NCBI GenBank assembly: GCA_001275005.1
Contig: JWZX01003027.1
Span: forward strand, 1 to 16,853
From: Chrysochromulina tobinii
Lineage: Eukaryota > Haptophyta > Prymnesiales > Chrysochromulinaceae
Reading direction: 5' to 3'
Length of the DNA stretch: 16,853 nt
Shown here: positions 1 through 8,408 of the stretch, piece after piece
Numbering within the stretch: position 1 is the first letter of the stretch
Layout: each line of letters starts with the position of its first letter
Translations under genes and position numbers: made by a program
The notes under the pieces: model-generated
Databases searched by the model: none
Seen by the model: only the letters and a program-made list of their open reading frames with translations
What the model was told of the DNA's origin: nothing

Positions 1-60
1 GCCCTTACTCCCTCCCCCCCCCCCGCCTCCCCCCCCCGCCTCCCCCCCCTCCTCCCCCTC
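1..60. repeat. Poly-C / CT low-complexity tract (G-tract on the minus strand)
   Basis: Consecutive runs of 7-12 C are separated by short CCT or GCCT breaks. On the minus strand this is a series of G-runs lying about 30-90 nt beyond the stop codon of the START-like gene, so it would sit in the 3' UTR or 3' flank of that transcript. At least four G-runs are present, enough in principle for a G-quadruplex in the RNA or DNA. It may be an ordinary slippage-prone microsatellite, and homopolymers this long are also assembly-error prone. Confidence 0.8.
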
Positions 61-91
61 GCGCACCACTGCCCGCTCTTGAGCGCGAGCC

Positions 92-1684
92 TCAGCCGCC
101 CTGCTTGCCGCTGACACCGACCTTGGGAGGCACCCCCTTCGGGACGCCCTTTGGGCTCCCTGGGGGGAGGCCGGCCTTGGACTTGACAGCCTCCCACACG
201 ACCCAGCGCTCGCTTAGGCTGGTGGACACCTGGCGCTCAGCCTCCGCCTTCTCCCGAAGGATGCGAGCAAAGAGCTCATCCTCCGCGCTGCTCGAGGCAG
301 CGCTGCTAGAGGCGAGCGTGGCCACCGCGGCGGGCGCGGCCGCGGCGGTCGCCTGCTTGGCCACGGCGGCCGCCTTCGCCGCCCCTTCGCCCGAGGCCCT
401 CGCCGCCGCCTCCGCCTCGCGCGCCTCGCGCGCCGCCTCCTCCGCCACGGCCACCAAGCGAGCCTCTTCCTCTGACACGACTTCATCGGCCGCGGCGCTC
501 GCGTCGATGGCCTGTGCGAGGCGCGCCACGGCCGCTTCCTCCTCGGCCTGCGCCTTGATGAAGGAGTCGCGAGCGAGGGGTAGCGCGAGCAGGCACGAGG
601 CGGCCTTCTGGGCCGCCGCCTGCAGGGCTTCCGTGGTGGATTGCCGTATTGTGCTCGTGCTCTCGGCGGCGGCCTTCTCTTCGGTGCGATGGAGCTTCTT
701 GAGGATGTCAAGAGACAGCTTCGCCGTCTCCGCGGCCGCTAGGGCGCGCGTCAGCTCCATTTTGGACGCAGCCACCGCCTGTTTCGCCTCCGCGCGCCGC
801 GCGACACACCGCGGCACCTCCGCCGCCGCTGCGCGCGCAAACTTGCGGAGCTCGTCCAATCTCGGAGCCAATTTCGGAGGTCCACCCGCGCCCGCACCGG
901 CCGCTGCATTCGGCTCCTCGTCCTCCTCAATGTCCTCGGCCAAGGCTTGCGACATGCGACGCTCGAGGTCGCTCGCCGCATCGCCGTCGCCCTCGTCTTC
1001 GGCATCGAACGCGGCTTCCTCACGCCGGATCGCCTCAATTTGATCGTTCTGCTCGGCGGCCAACATCTGCTTGATCTGCGCGCCTACGACCTCCTCCGAC
1101 GCGGCGCCCGTCGCGACCGCGTCCTCGGCCAGCAGCTCCGCGGCCAGCGCCGCCTCAGCCTCCTTCCTTGCCTTGAGGACGGCAAGGTACTTCTCTGCTA
1201 CCTGCGGTAGCTGGCCGGAGCTCTGCTCTGTCTGCTTGATCAGCGAGTCCTCCACCGACGAGCCGAGCCCGAAGATTGCAACGCCGATGGTCGCTGTCTG
1301 GACGACGCGGCACTGCATGTCCGAGATCGGCTCGACCCACTGCTCGCCCGACACCGTGATTTTGTCCTTCATGACCGGTGGCTCGGACGTGTAACTCATG
1401 CGATTCTTCTCGTCGTATTTCGTCTCATGCCACTTGGCGCGCACCTTGAACGAGAACTCATCGGCGCCGAGGTAGCTGCGGAAGCGCGGCGGGATCGGGT
1501 TTTCCTTGAACGTGAGCACTGTTGTCCTCGACACCCTACCGTCAACGATAACATTCTCCAGCAGCTTGAATCCGCCGTTGCGCTCATCGGCCTGGAATTG
1601 GTCGAAGCCCAGATCCATGCGAAGCGCCCAAAACTCCTCAGCCGACATCTTACACACATACGAGGCCTTCATGGACCGCGGCAT
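92..1684 (-). CDS. START-like (SRPBCC) domain protein with long Ala/Glu-rich coiled coil
   Basis: An uninterrupted frame of 530 residues starts at an ATG (1684). Residues ~1-175 alternate strands and helices and end in a conserved-looking stretch (~108-170): a 'G..W.EPISDMQCRVVQTATIGV' strand pair, a 'GLGSSVEDSLIK' turn and a long amphipathic helix. This resembles the helix-grip fold of START/Bet v1-like proteins, with the DUF2505 and VASt families the nearest I can suggest. The family usually binds a lipid or another hydrophobic ligand; no ligand can be read here. Residues ~175-500 are Ala/Glu/Arg-rich and almost certainly coiled coil, with an acidic linker at ~228-258. The C-terminus (~505-530) is Gly/Pro/Lys-rich with a tandem 'GVPKGVP'. 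No signal peptide or membrane segment is visible. The gene is divergent from the EF-hand gene. Residues ~201-290 recur as a broken copy at 7473-7850. The CDS is well supported; the domain call is moderate. Confidence 0.8.
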   Translation of the reverse strand: MPRSMKASYVCKMSAEEFWALRMDLGFDQFQADERNGGFKLLENVIVDGRVSRTTVLTFKENPIPPRFRSYLGADEFSFKVRAKWHETKYDEKNRMSYTSEPPVMKDKITVSGEQWVEPISDMQCRVVQTATIGVAIFGLGSSVEDSLIKQTEQSSGQLPQVAEKYLAVLKARKEAEAALAAELLAEDAVATGAASEEVVGAQIKQMLAAEQNDQIEAIRREEAAFDAEDEGDGDAASDLERRMSQALAEDIEEDEEPNAAAGAGAGGPPKLAPRLDELRKFARAAAAEVPRCVARRAEAKQAVAASKMELTRALAAAETAKLSLDILKKLHRTEEKAAAESTSTIRQSTTEALQAAAQKAASCLLALPLARDSFIKAQAEEEAAVARLAQAIDASAAADEVVSEEEARLVAVAEEAAREAREAEAAARASGEGAAKAAAVAKQATAAAAPAAVATLASSSAASSSAEDELFARILREKAEAERQVSTSLSERWVVWEAVKSKAGLPPGSPKGVPKGVPPKVGVSGKQGG

Positions 1685-2076
1685 TTTTTGTTTCGCCCAC
1701 TATGCGTTAAGGCACACACATTCACATTCACACATACAAAAAACCACCATGGCGGGGGAAAATACTGCACGGGGGCGGTTCAGAAGGGCGACATGCTCAT
1801 AGTGACCTTGAAGCTCATGGCGTGTAAGAGATCACAGTCTGACCTCAGGGTCTTAGCTTGTCCCTTGAGCCGCGTTTTGGTCGGCAGGAAACTTGGAAAG
1901 ATCGGGGTCTTTAGCACCGTCGGTGAGCCTCACTTCGACAGAAACACCCAGCTATACCGATAAGCGCGCATACCGTCTCAAAATGTACTGTAACGGTTCG
2001 GAAAGTCGGGTCACTTGTGAGGCCTGTTCGATCGGAAGATCGCATGCGGGCCCGTGCAGGGCACGAAGTCGCCCCC
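1685..2076. promoter_or_regulatory. Divergent intergenic/promoter region between START-like and EF-hand genes
   Basis: About 390 bp separates two genes that point away from each other, so both promoters and 5' UTRs should lie here. Next to the START-like start is a CA/TTCACA-rich stretch (1713-1740) containing CACATTCACATTCACA. An ATG in a perfect plus-strand Kozak context (ACCATGG) at 1749 opens only 17 codons and stops at 1802, so it could be an upstream ORF of the EF-hand transcript or a spliced first exon. No clear TATA box is visible. Confidence 0.45.
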
Positions 2077-2997
2077 ATGAGCTTTTCCATTACTAACAAA
2101 GGGCACGAGAGCAGCGATAACAACCAGCAAGGAAAGCTTTGGTGGGAGCGGCACGTGGCGCAGCAGCATAAGCTTCTGCGCCGCTTGAGTCCGCGGGCGG
2201 ACCCCAGCGTCATCCTCGCACCGAAGCCAAACAACTCTCCACGGCGCCTCCCGGCGTTGTCCCCTCGCGTGCACCGAGATGATCGCGCCGGTGGGATGGC
2301 ACCATCGCCACGATATATCGCTGGCCGTGCGCAGATACCCAACTACCCACCCTTTGGGTCCTTCCTTCCAGGCGAGCTCGAGTCCTTGATGGCCAAGGTT
2401 CTAAATAAAAAGGTCCCAGTCATGCCAGAAAAGCCCTGGCAGGTCCAGAAAAACCCTGGGCCGTTGGCGCCCACGGCCGAAGCTGAACCTGACCCTGAAG
2501 AGCTGCAAGCGATGCTGGCAAAGGAGGCACGCAAGAAGGAGAAGGGCGCGGAACTCCAAAAGGCTGCAGAGCTGGCCCTCAATGCCAAGTTCACGGACAT
2601 CAGGAAAGCCTTCATCTACTATGACCTGGACAACAGCGGCACCATCGATGCCGAAGAGCTGAAGCGCGCCATCAAGTTTTTCAATATTCCTCTTGATGAA
2701 GAGGCCCTCCAGGGCATGATCGAGAAGTGTGACAAGGACGGCGATGGTCAGATCAGCTACGACGAGTTTGTCGATTCGCTCTCTCGCGACACCGTCGCGA
2801 TGGCGGCGATGGGCAAGCGTGGCATGCAGGCCCAGGAGGCGATGGGTGTAAACGCATACGCACATATCACGGACATTCACGGATTCAAGGACAAGTATGC
2901 GCCGAAATACAAATCCGAGACGCAGAGGTTTAAGGACTTCATGGAGAAGATGGAGAGCGAGGGCATCGAGTTGGGACCGTCACGGATCGATCCGTGA
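2077..2997 (+). CDS. Two-EF-hand calcium-binding protein (calmodulin/centrin-like C-terminal pair)
   Basis: From the ATG at 2077 this encodes 306 residues. The frame is open further upstream, and an ATG at 2044 would add 11 residues. Residues ~165-240 hold a paired EF-hand module. Loop 1 is DLDNSGTIDAEE (~183-194) and loop 2 is DKDGDGQISYDE (~219-230). Both have Asp at positions 1 and 3, Gly at 6, a hydrophobic residue at 8 and Glu at 12, so both should bind Ca2+. Before them are a basic, Pro-rich N-terminus (~1-130) and a charged helix (~135-170). After them is a Met/Ala-rich and Lys-rich tail (~240-306). The single EF pair with long extensions is unlike calmodulin or centrin (four hands), so this is a Ca2+ sensor or scaffold of unknown target. 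No membrane segment is seen. The stop codon lies inside a GTGAGT motif, a perfect splice-donor core, so the true C-terminus could continue in another exon. The gene is convergent with the STAND gene. Confidence 0.88.
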   Translation: MSFSITNKGHESSDNNQQGKLWWERHVAQQHKLLRRLSPRADPSVILAPKPNNSPRRLPALSPRVHRDDRAGGMAPSPRYIAGRAQIPNYPPFGSFLPGELESLMAKVLNKKVPVMPEKPWQVQKNPGPLAPTAEAEPDPEELQAMLAKEARKKEKGAELQKAAELALNAKFTDIRKAFIYYDLDNSGTIDAEELKRAIKFFNIPLDEEALQGMIEKCDKDGDGQISYDEFVDSLSRDTVAMAAMGKRGMQAQEAMGVNAYAHITDIHGFKDKYAPKYKSETQRFKDFMEKMESEGIELGPSRIDP

Positions 2998-3452
2998 GTA
3001 TGACGGAAAGACCCTAGGTGCTAGGTATGCGCACGGGCTGCTGGGCGGCATGGGCCAAGCATGAGACGTTTGGCTTCTGTGGGTTACCCATCGCACGACC
3101 GGTCACCAACGCGGACAGTCAGTCAGTACCCGCGTGATGGCGTTCAGGAGAGTCCAGTGTTGATGTGTGTTAACCTCCGGGCCGGCCTGCACGTGGCTGT
3201 CATCGGCCAATAATGCGTGTTCATCGTCGCTTTACCGGCCATAATGCCGCACCCAGTTGGCGATAAGTCCGATGATGCGATCCGGGGAAATCTCGCATTA
3301 GGGACCCCGTCGGTATTATCAACGCCCACTGGCACTTCGACATGGCACACGAAACCGAGAACGCGCGCACGCACGCCACACACCGCCGCGCCACACGGGA
3401 CCGGCGCCGGCCGCCGCGAGACTGTAACCGAGCGACATGCCTCACATGAGAG
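2998..3452. other. Convergent 3' intergenic region
   Basis: This lies between the 3' ends of the EF-hand gene and the STAND-like gene. I see no convincing coding region, RNA gene or repeat beyond a short GTCAGTCAGT run near 3118-3127. It should contain the two 3' UTRs and polyadenylation regions, but no obvious poly(A) signal stands out. Confidence 0.5.
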
Positions 3453-6400
3453 CTATGCGAGATCGCCGAGATCGATCATCCGAAACCCTCCGACGTTTAA
3501 GGAACCCTCAAGAAGACGGTTTGCGAAGAGATGGTGGATGCTCTCGCGGATCCGGCGGATGTCGAGGCGCGAGCGGCACTGAGCAAGTGCGGACAGAGGC
3601 CCTCCGAGGATCCCAGGCCCGAGGGTCGCGCTCAAAAGCCGTTGGTACTCCCCGAGCTTCATGCGCACGTTCGGGTGATCGGCGGTGCCAAAGTGGGCGA
3701 TGGCGACCTCGCATGCAGCACCCAGGTGCTCGATCGAGCGCATGTGGTGCGCGATCGCGTGCGTGCGATCGAGGCCCGCGGTCCCGGCCAATATAAGCGA
3801 AGTCCGCCAAACCATCAGATGGACTTCGCTCAGATTCGCATGCACAAACATCATCGGCTCACAGACCACTCCAACCGATCTGCGCAAAATGTGGCCAGCC
3901 TCCTCCAACTGCTCGATGAGGGCCTCGAAGGCGCCGTGGCGCTCGAGTGCCAGTGCCTCGGTGGGGGGGGCAAGCTCGTCTTCGATCCCGCGTGAGAGGC
4001 GAACGAGTTGCGTCACCGCGCGCACGAGGCAGCTCGAGCCAAGCGAGTACGAGTCACCGTAAGGCTCGAGAAGACGGCGCGCTTCCGCCGTCGCTTGATC
4101 GCTCTCGGCAAGCCATTGTTCACGCGCGGGCGCGTCGACCACGCATGCAATTTTGAAGCAGCCGTTGGCGCGGCGCGAGAGGGCCGAGGCGAGCCTTACT
4201 GATCGGACCGCCCCATCAGGCGTACGGCGCAGCCGCGCGACAGCCTCGGCTGAGGACTCGAGCAGCAACGTCAGCTCGTGCGCCTCCCAGCGGCGCAGCG
4301 AGTCCCAGTGCCGAACCTCATTTTGGGCGAGGTCGAGCAGCAAGCCACCCATAATTTCGTCCGAGGCGCCGCCGGCGCACGCGCACGCGCCGAGCGCCGT
4401 TCGCGCCTCGAGAAGGAGCGTGCGCGCCTCGGAGAACAACCCGAGCTCAGAGCAGAATGCACCGAGCTGCGCGCTCAGCTGCCAGTGCGCGGAGTCGTTT
4501 GGCCACTGCCCGTACGCGGTGCCTGGCGGTGACGACGCGCTCGCGCTCGCACGACTGACGAGTCGGTCAGCGCCGGTACCTTCCTCCGCGGTCAGCTGCA
4601 TCAACACCCAAGTCGCCGCCAGCTGACCATTGGAGGCAGCAACCCTCGCCTCCACATCCGCCTCCTTAGCATTGATGTGCTCAAGGATGGCCGCCTTGGC
4701 CGCCACCGCCACCTCGGCTCCTTTCTCCGCCTGCAGTTCGATGGCCAGCGCCTCCATTTTCTCCCTGGCCGCCTGGAAACTGGCCGTCGATTCGGCTTGG
4801 ATCGCCTCCATCTCCACCAAACGCGCCTCGAGGAAGGCACGTTGCTCGACCTGCTCCGCAGCGAGCCGTGCTGCCGCCTCGGCTTTCGCTGCCTCGAGCT
4901 CTGCCACAGGTAACGGATCGACCTTCTGGTCGACGGCCGTGGCGAGCCAGCTGGCGTCGACGGGGCGGTCCCCGAGCGCAAGGACCATGAGGCGCAGTTG
5001 CCGTGTGCTTGCGGGGCGGAGGAGGGTACGCAGTACGGCGGGACTGAGCAGCGACACCCGCACGACTGACTTGAGCCGCGCGCACTCCGTCTCACAATCC
5101 TTGAACACGGGGCCCTGCATCATGCACCACGTCCCATACCCCACCCGCCAAGGACCAAGCACCGTTCCCACCTTTTGGACCATCTGTATGAGCCGATGCA
5201 CCTGCCACTGATGCCAGACCGCGCGTGCGAGCTCGTCATCTTGGGGCTCATCGGGCAAGCGCGCGCCCAAGGTTGCATGCACCGCCGCCTCGAGCAGAGC
5301 GCGTTCAATAATGAAGCACGGCGCGGCGTCGACGCGGCGTTCAATGCATTGACGTCGAGTTTCCGCGTCTGCCGCGTAACATTCGCGTGCAACTTGTTCG
5401 GCCAGCTCGGCAGCCAGAATCTCCAATGTTCTTTGGGCACCATCTTCGAGCCACCGCTCGCTCGAGCACAGCCAGCGCCGGCGCACCCCGTCTGCAACCA
5501 CGCTCCGTAGCGCCACGCTACCCACAGCCGCCGCCGTTGGGTCGAGCAGAGGACGCAAATCTTCGAGGTGAGCGACGTCCGCGCCAGCCACGCGCAGAAG
5601 CTTCGCCTCGCTCCATCCACGTGGTCTGACGGTGAGCAGCCACAGCATCATCTGCCTCGGCGCGCGCGCGCCGACTAGCGCGCTCAGCTCAATGCGGCTG
5701 CACGTGCCCTCGGGCCGGTGAACATCCTTCAGCGAGAGTGCGCCTTGAGGAGCGTCGGCACTGGATGTCGTTTGGACGTGAATGCTCACCTTTTCTTCAT
5801 CGGACGCGACGGCGCGCGTAATCGCCCTCTCGCACAGAGCATGCAGCTCGCGAGGCTCGTATAGGCTACCAGTGGCGAGTAGCTCATCTCGGGCCAGGTG
5901 CAGCCACGCAACAGAGAAGGCGCGGTCGTAGGGCACACTCATCATGTCGATGCAGCGGTCTATGAGGGCATCCGTCGACATGCCAGCCGTCTCGCCCACG
6001 CACAAAACTGCCGCCGCCTTCTCGGCTACCTCTGCGTGCGTGCCTAATTTCCAACCGTCAGGGTCAACGCCCATGGTCATGGCCATGCCCAAGAGAAAAC
6101 GCCGAACGTACTCTGCCCGCGCATCCGGCCCCCAAAACTCGTCGCTCATGAGCTCGTCGAGTTGCGCCTTCGTGAGCCCGGAGCCCTCGACTAGCGCGCG
6201 TGCCTCGGCGCGTGTGGGATTGGCGAGGCTCAGACGGCAGAGCGCACCCGCGTAGCGCGAGATCATCGGATGAGTCACGCTGCCCAAGCGTGTGGCGAGT
6301 ACGATACGGCAGCCGTGCGGCATGGGCGACGGGAGCCATTGCACCGGCTCGCCGTCGCCCGCGATGCTGTCAATCAGGATGACCAGCGGGCTGAGCGCAG

Positions 6401-6824
6401 CCGCACGCACCAGTGCGGCAGCAACGGCACAGGCGAGGTGGTGCGCAGGCGTCTGTGTCGTCGCCCCGGCGAGGTCCGTGTCGCCAAGGGCGTTGAGCAG
6501 CTGCCATAACAGCGAGGGCACGCTGTCGTAGTCGAAAAGGGCGATGACGCGACAAGACTCTCCCAGGACTTGCAGCCGAGCGGCGCAGCGCTGCAATATC
6601 TGCGTCAGGCCGCAGCTGCGAGGCCCTTGAAGCACGAGCACAGGGGCCGCGCAAGAGGATGCTGAACTGGCAGCAACTATCTGCCCTATCAACTCCGGGT
6701 TGGCCAGCACCCTAGAGACTGGCGAGTCGTCGAGGCCTCGGGACACAGCGCACACAGTCAGCTCGTTCGAAAGGACGTAACCAACAAGGTTGTCGGCGGC
6801 AGCGAGCACATTCACGATTCCCAT
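3453..6824 (-). CDS. STAND/NACHT-like NTPase with degenerate P-loop, coiled coil and helical C-terminus
   Basis: The first in-frame ATG is at 6824, with G at -3 and G at +4; upstream the frame opens to 6902 without an ATG. This gives 1123 residues. Residues ~60-330 resemble a STAND NTPase. A strand 'VLVLQG' leads into GPRSCGLT (~67-74) at the Walker A position, but Leu replaces the invariant Lys. 'LVILIDS' (~147-153) is Walker B-like and 'RIVLATR' (~173-179) matches the sensor-1 strand. 'RPRGWSEAKLLRVAG' (~401-415) resembles the winged-helix region of NPHP3/TEP1-type STAND proteins. Residues ~640-730 are a coiled coil. From ~775 to the end are paired helices, with a kinesin-light-chain/TPR-like stretch (~1035-1090, 'HLGAACEVAIAHFGTADHPNVRM'). 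STAND proteins usually act as NTP-switched scaffolds; without the P-loop Lys, hydrolysis is doubtful. No TM segment or signal is seen. The CDS is firm and the family call moderate. Confidence 0.78.
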   Translation of the reverse strand: MGIVNVLAAADNLVGYVLSNELTVCAVSRGLDDSPVSRVLANPELIGQIVAASSASSCAAPVLVLQGPRSCGLTQILQRCAARLQVLGESCRVIALFDYDSVPSLLWQLLNALGDTDLAGATTQTPAHHLACAVAAALVRAAALSPLVILIDSIAGDGEPVQWLPSPMPHGCRIVLATRLGSVTHPMISRYAGALCRLSLANPTRAEARALVEGSGLTKAQLDELMSDEFWGPDARAEYVRRFLLGMAMTMGVDPDGWKLGTHAEVAEKAAAVLCVGETAGMSTDALIDRCIDMMSVPYDRAFSVAWLHLARDELLATGSLYEPRELHALCERAITRAVASDEEKVSIHVQTTSSADAPQGALSLKDVHRPEGTCSRIELSALVGARAPRQMMLWLLTVRPRGWSEAKLLRVAGADVAHLEDLRPLLDPTAAAVGSVALRSVVADGVRRRWLCSSERWLEDGAQRTLEILAAELAEQVARECYAADAETRRQCIERRVDAAPCFIIERALLEAAVHATLGARLPDEPQDDELARAVWHQWQVHRLIQMVQKVGTVLGPWRVGYGTWCMMQGPVFKDCETECARLKSVVRVSLLSPAVLRTLLRPASTRQLRLMVLALGDRPVDASWLATAVDQKVDPLPVAELEAAKAEAAARLAAEQVEQRAFLEARLVEMEAIQAESTASFQAAREKMEALAIELQAEKGAEVAVAAKAAILEHINAKEADVEARVAASNGQLAATWVLMQLTAEEGTGADRLVSRASASASSPPGTAYGQWPNDSAHWQLSAQLGAFCSELGLFSEARTLLLEARTALGACACAGGASDEIMGGLLLDLAQNEVRHWDSLRRWEAHELTLLLESSAEAVARLRRTPDGAVRSVRLASALSRRANGCFKIACVVDAPAREQWLAESDQATAEARRLLEPYGDSYSLGSSCLVRAVTQLVRLSRGIEDELAPPTEALALERHGAFEALIEQLEEAGHILRRSVGVVCEPMMFVHANLSEVHLMVWRTSLILAGTAGLDRTHAIAHHMRSIEHLGAACEVAIAHFGTADHPNVRMKLGEYQRLLSATLGPGILGGPLSALAQCRSRLDIRRIRESIHHLFANRLLEGSLNVGGFRMIDLGDLA

Positions 6825-7472
6825 TTCGCGGTTCTTTGCAGTCGGCGTCCGTCTACAGATGACGAGAAGCACAGAGTCTCGCTCGTGTGCCGCTCGCCGC
6901 ACCCGCGGTTTGTGTGAACGTTAACACGACGAGCACTTCTGTGAAGACCGCGAGGCCCGGCAGACGAGCGCGCGCCCCGGCCGGACCTCCTCTTACGAGT
7001 CACGTTTTCCTTGGCCATGTGCGGGGAATCATATGCGGTCGTCGAGACGCCGCAATTGAGACGCCGGTCCGCCGTACATGTATGTGAATGTGTGGAGAAC
7101 GGACACAGAGGATTCCGTTCTCAGCGAGCCCCGGGAGCCAGGATCCCGCGGCCCGCAGCCACGAGCCAGGGTGCGGACCACTGCACGCAAGACTGCACGG
7201 CGACGCGCTGACTTGGGGACCGTACTACGCGCCAGCGCGCGCCACGGCTTCCGGGCGCGCGCATTGCCTTTACCTTATATACACCATAACTCCTGAACTA
7301 GACATCAGATTGGTTGGCTGCACCTTCCGCCATGACAAACGTCGGAGGCAGCGACCACACATACCGCCACGTGCGTGGCCACCGCACATGCAGATTGGCC
7401 TCGAGCGAGGCATGGCCTGGAACGCGCGCCGCCAAACACGGGGCACGCGCGCGTCTTGTCGACGCCGCTCCT
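6825..7472. promoter_or_regulatory. Upstream region of the STAND-like gene
   Basis: This 5' flank of the minus-strand STAND gene has no convincing ORF. It contains a TTCACATAC-type element near 7080-7092 (GTATGTGAATGTG on plus), similar to the element in front of the START-like gene. On the minus strand a TATA-box-like TATATAAG occurs at 7274-7281, about 450 bp from the ATG, which is far for a core promoter unless the 5' UTR is long or spliced. Assignment is tentative. Confidence 0.3.
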
Positions 7473-7850
7473 CTAAATCCGTAAAAACAGGAGACTCATC
7501 TCCTTCGCTGCCGCCTGTGCAAGCTTGCGGAGCCCGTCCAAAGTCTGCGCTGCGTCCACGTCCTGAAAGGCGGGCGGGCGCGCCGTCGCCTCAGAGTCAG
7601 TGTACTCGGCCCACTCGTGCGCCCAGCCACGAACGAGTTCGTCCCCAGCGCCCTCTACCTCGTCCTCAATCGCGGCCTCGTCAACCTCGGCATCGAACGC
7701 GGCCTCCTCTCGCCTGAGCGCCTCAATTTGATCGAGCTGCTCGGCGGACACCATCAGATCAATGGGTTCTACTTGAGCCCGAATTGGCGCCCGAAAAGGC
7801 GCAGGAAGAGGCGCAGGTAGAGGCGTAAATCGCCCTGAAGACCGCGTTTC
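7473..7850 (-). pseudogene. Partial decayed copy of the START-like gene's middle region
   Basis: The open stretch runs from just after a TGA at 7853-7851 to a stop at 7473. Its residues 'SAEQLDQIEALRREEAAFDAE' closely match 'AAEQNDQIEAIRREEAAFDAE' (about residues 209-229) of the START-like protein at 92-1684. Further on, 'LDGLRKLAQAAAKE' matches 'LDELRKFARAAAAE' (~276-289). The intervening acidic linker has diverged. The match also holds at the DNA level: 'GGCATCGAACGCGGC' and 'GCCTCAATTTGATCG' are shared. No START-like domain and no C-terminal coiled coil lie around it. Upstream in frame is a Pro-rich 'PLPAPLPAPFRAP' stretch that has no counterpart in the parent. It is best read as a gene fragment. 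The alternative is an exon of an otherwise unrecognised spliced paralogue. Confidence 0.65.
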
Positions 7851-8408
7851 TCAGTACAGCGCTGAAAAGCGGCCGCCGCGCTCCGTCGGGGGACCGCCCA
7901 AAACCGTTTCGGATCCAAAAAGAAGTTTTCTACTTTCACTGTGATCGGCCCTTCAAATAATCAACAAACCTTTTGTCACTAAGTGGGTGGCCTGGTGCGG
8001 GCCGCGCTAAGTATGCACCTATGCTAGTCGCTCTCCGCCGGAGGCGCCGGAGCCGAGCCACTTCCGTCTTCCCACACTAGGACACTTCCAAGTTCCATCT
8101 CCATCATCCATGGACCATGCCTCAAGCCCCATTTCGTATCTGAAACCTAGTAGTTCACTACTAACGTCAGGCCGTTGGTAGTGAGGTATAGTACTTCGTT
8201 CCCAACCCCCCACGCCGCAGACTCGCGCAGACCTAGCAACACTTACCCGACTTTGTTAGTTGGTAGTCGGCTAGTACGTACTAACGAACTTGGTTACGAC
8301 GTCAAGTTTTCGTTGCGTTGCGGGTACAGAAATCGAATACACAGCGAGTCACGACAAAACCCCTGTATAGTTCCGCGTATAGATATTTTGTCTGTGCCCC
8401 CCCTGGAA
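7851..8408. other. Intergenic region with imperfect inverted repeat
   Basis: This lies between the START-like fragment and the stop of the actin-like fusion gene. It looks less GC-rich than its surroundings. I see no coding signal. The only structure noted is the imperfect hairpin at 8151-8188. Confidence 0.5.
8151..8188. repeat. Imperfect inverted repeat (16-bp arms, 6-nt loop)
   Basis: The left arm (8151-8166) TAGTTCACTACTAACG pairs with the right arm (8173-8188) CGTTGGTAGTGAGGTA at 13 of 16 positions if G-T pairs are not counted; two of the three mismatches are C/T differences that G-U pairing tolerates on one strand. It could be a cruciform or RNA stem, or a terminal-inverted-repeat relic of a small mobile element; related TTAGTTGGTAGTCGG and TAGTACGTACTAACG words occur just downstream (~8255-8285). 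It lies about 220 bp beyond the stop codon of the minus-strand gene. Confidence 0.55.

Noticed and set aside
105-1043. Long plus-strand open frame (312 codons)
   Set aside because: It is antisense to the START-like gene; its Ser/Ala/Arg composition is what a GC-rich coiled-coil gene gives on the other strand.
2401-2880. Minus-strand frame of 159 codons
   Set aside because: It is the antisense shadow of the EF-hand module, which is unmistakable on the plus strand.
7274-7281. TATATAAG as the STAND-gene TATA box
   Set aside because: It is on the right strand but about 450 bp from the first ATG; kept only as a tentative note, not a promoter call.
7088-7717. Plus-strand open frame of 209 codons
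   Set aside because: It has Arg/Pro/His-rich random composition with no domain, and overlaps the START-like fragment, which shows real homology on the opposite strand.
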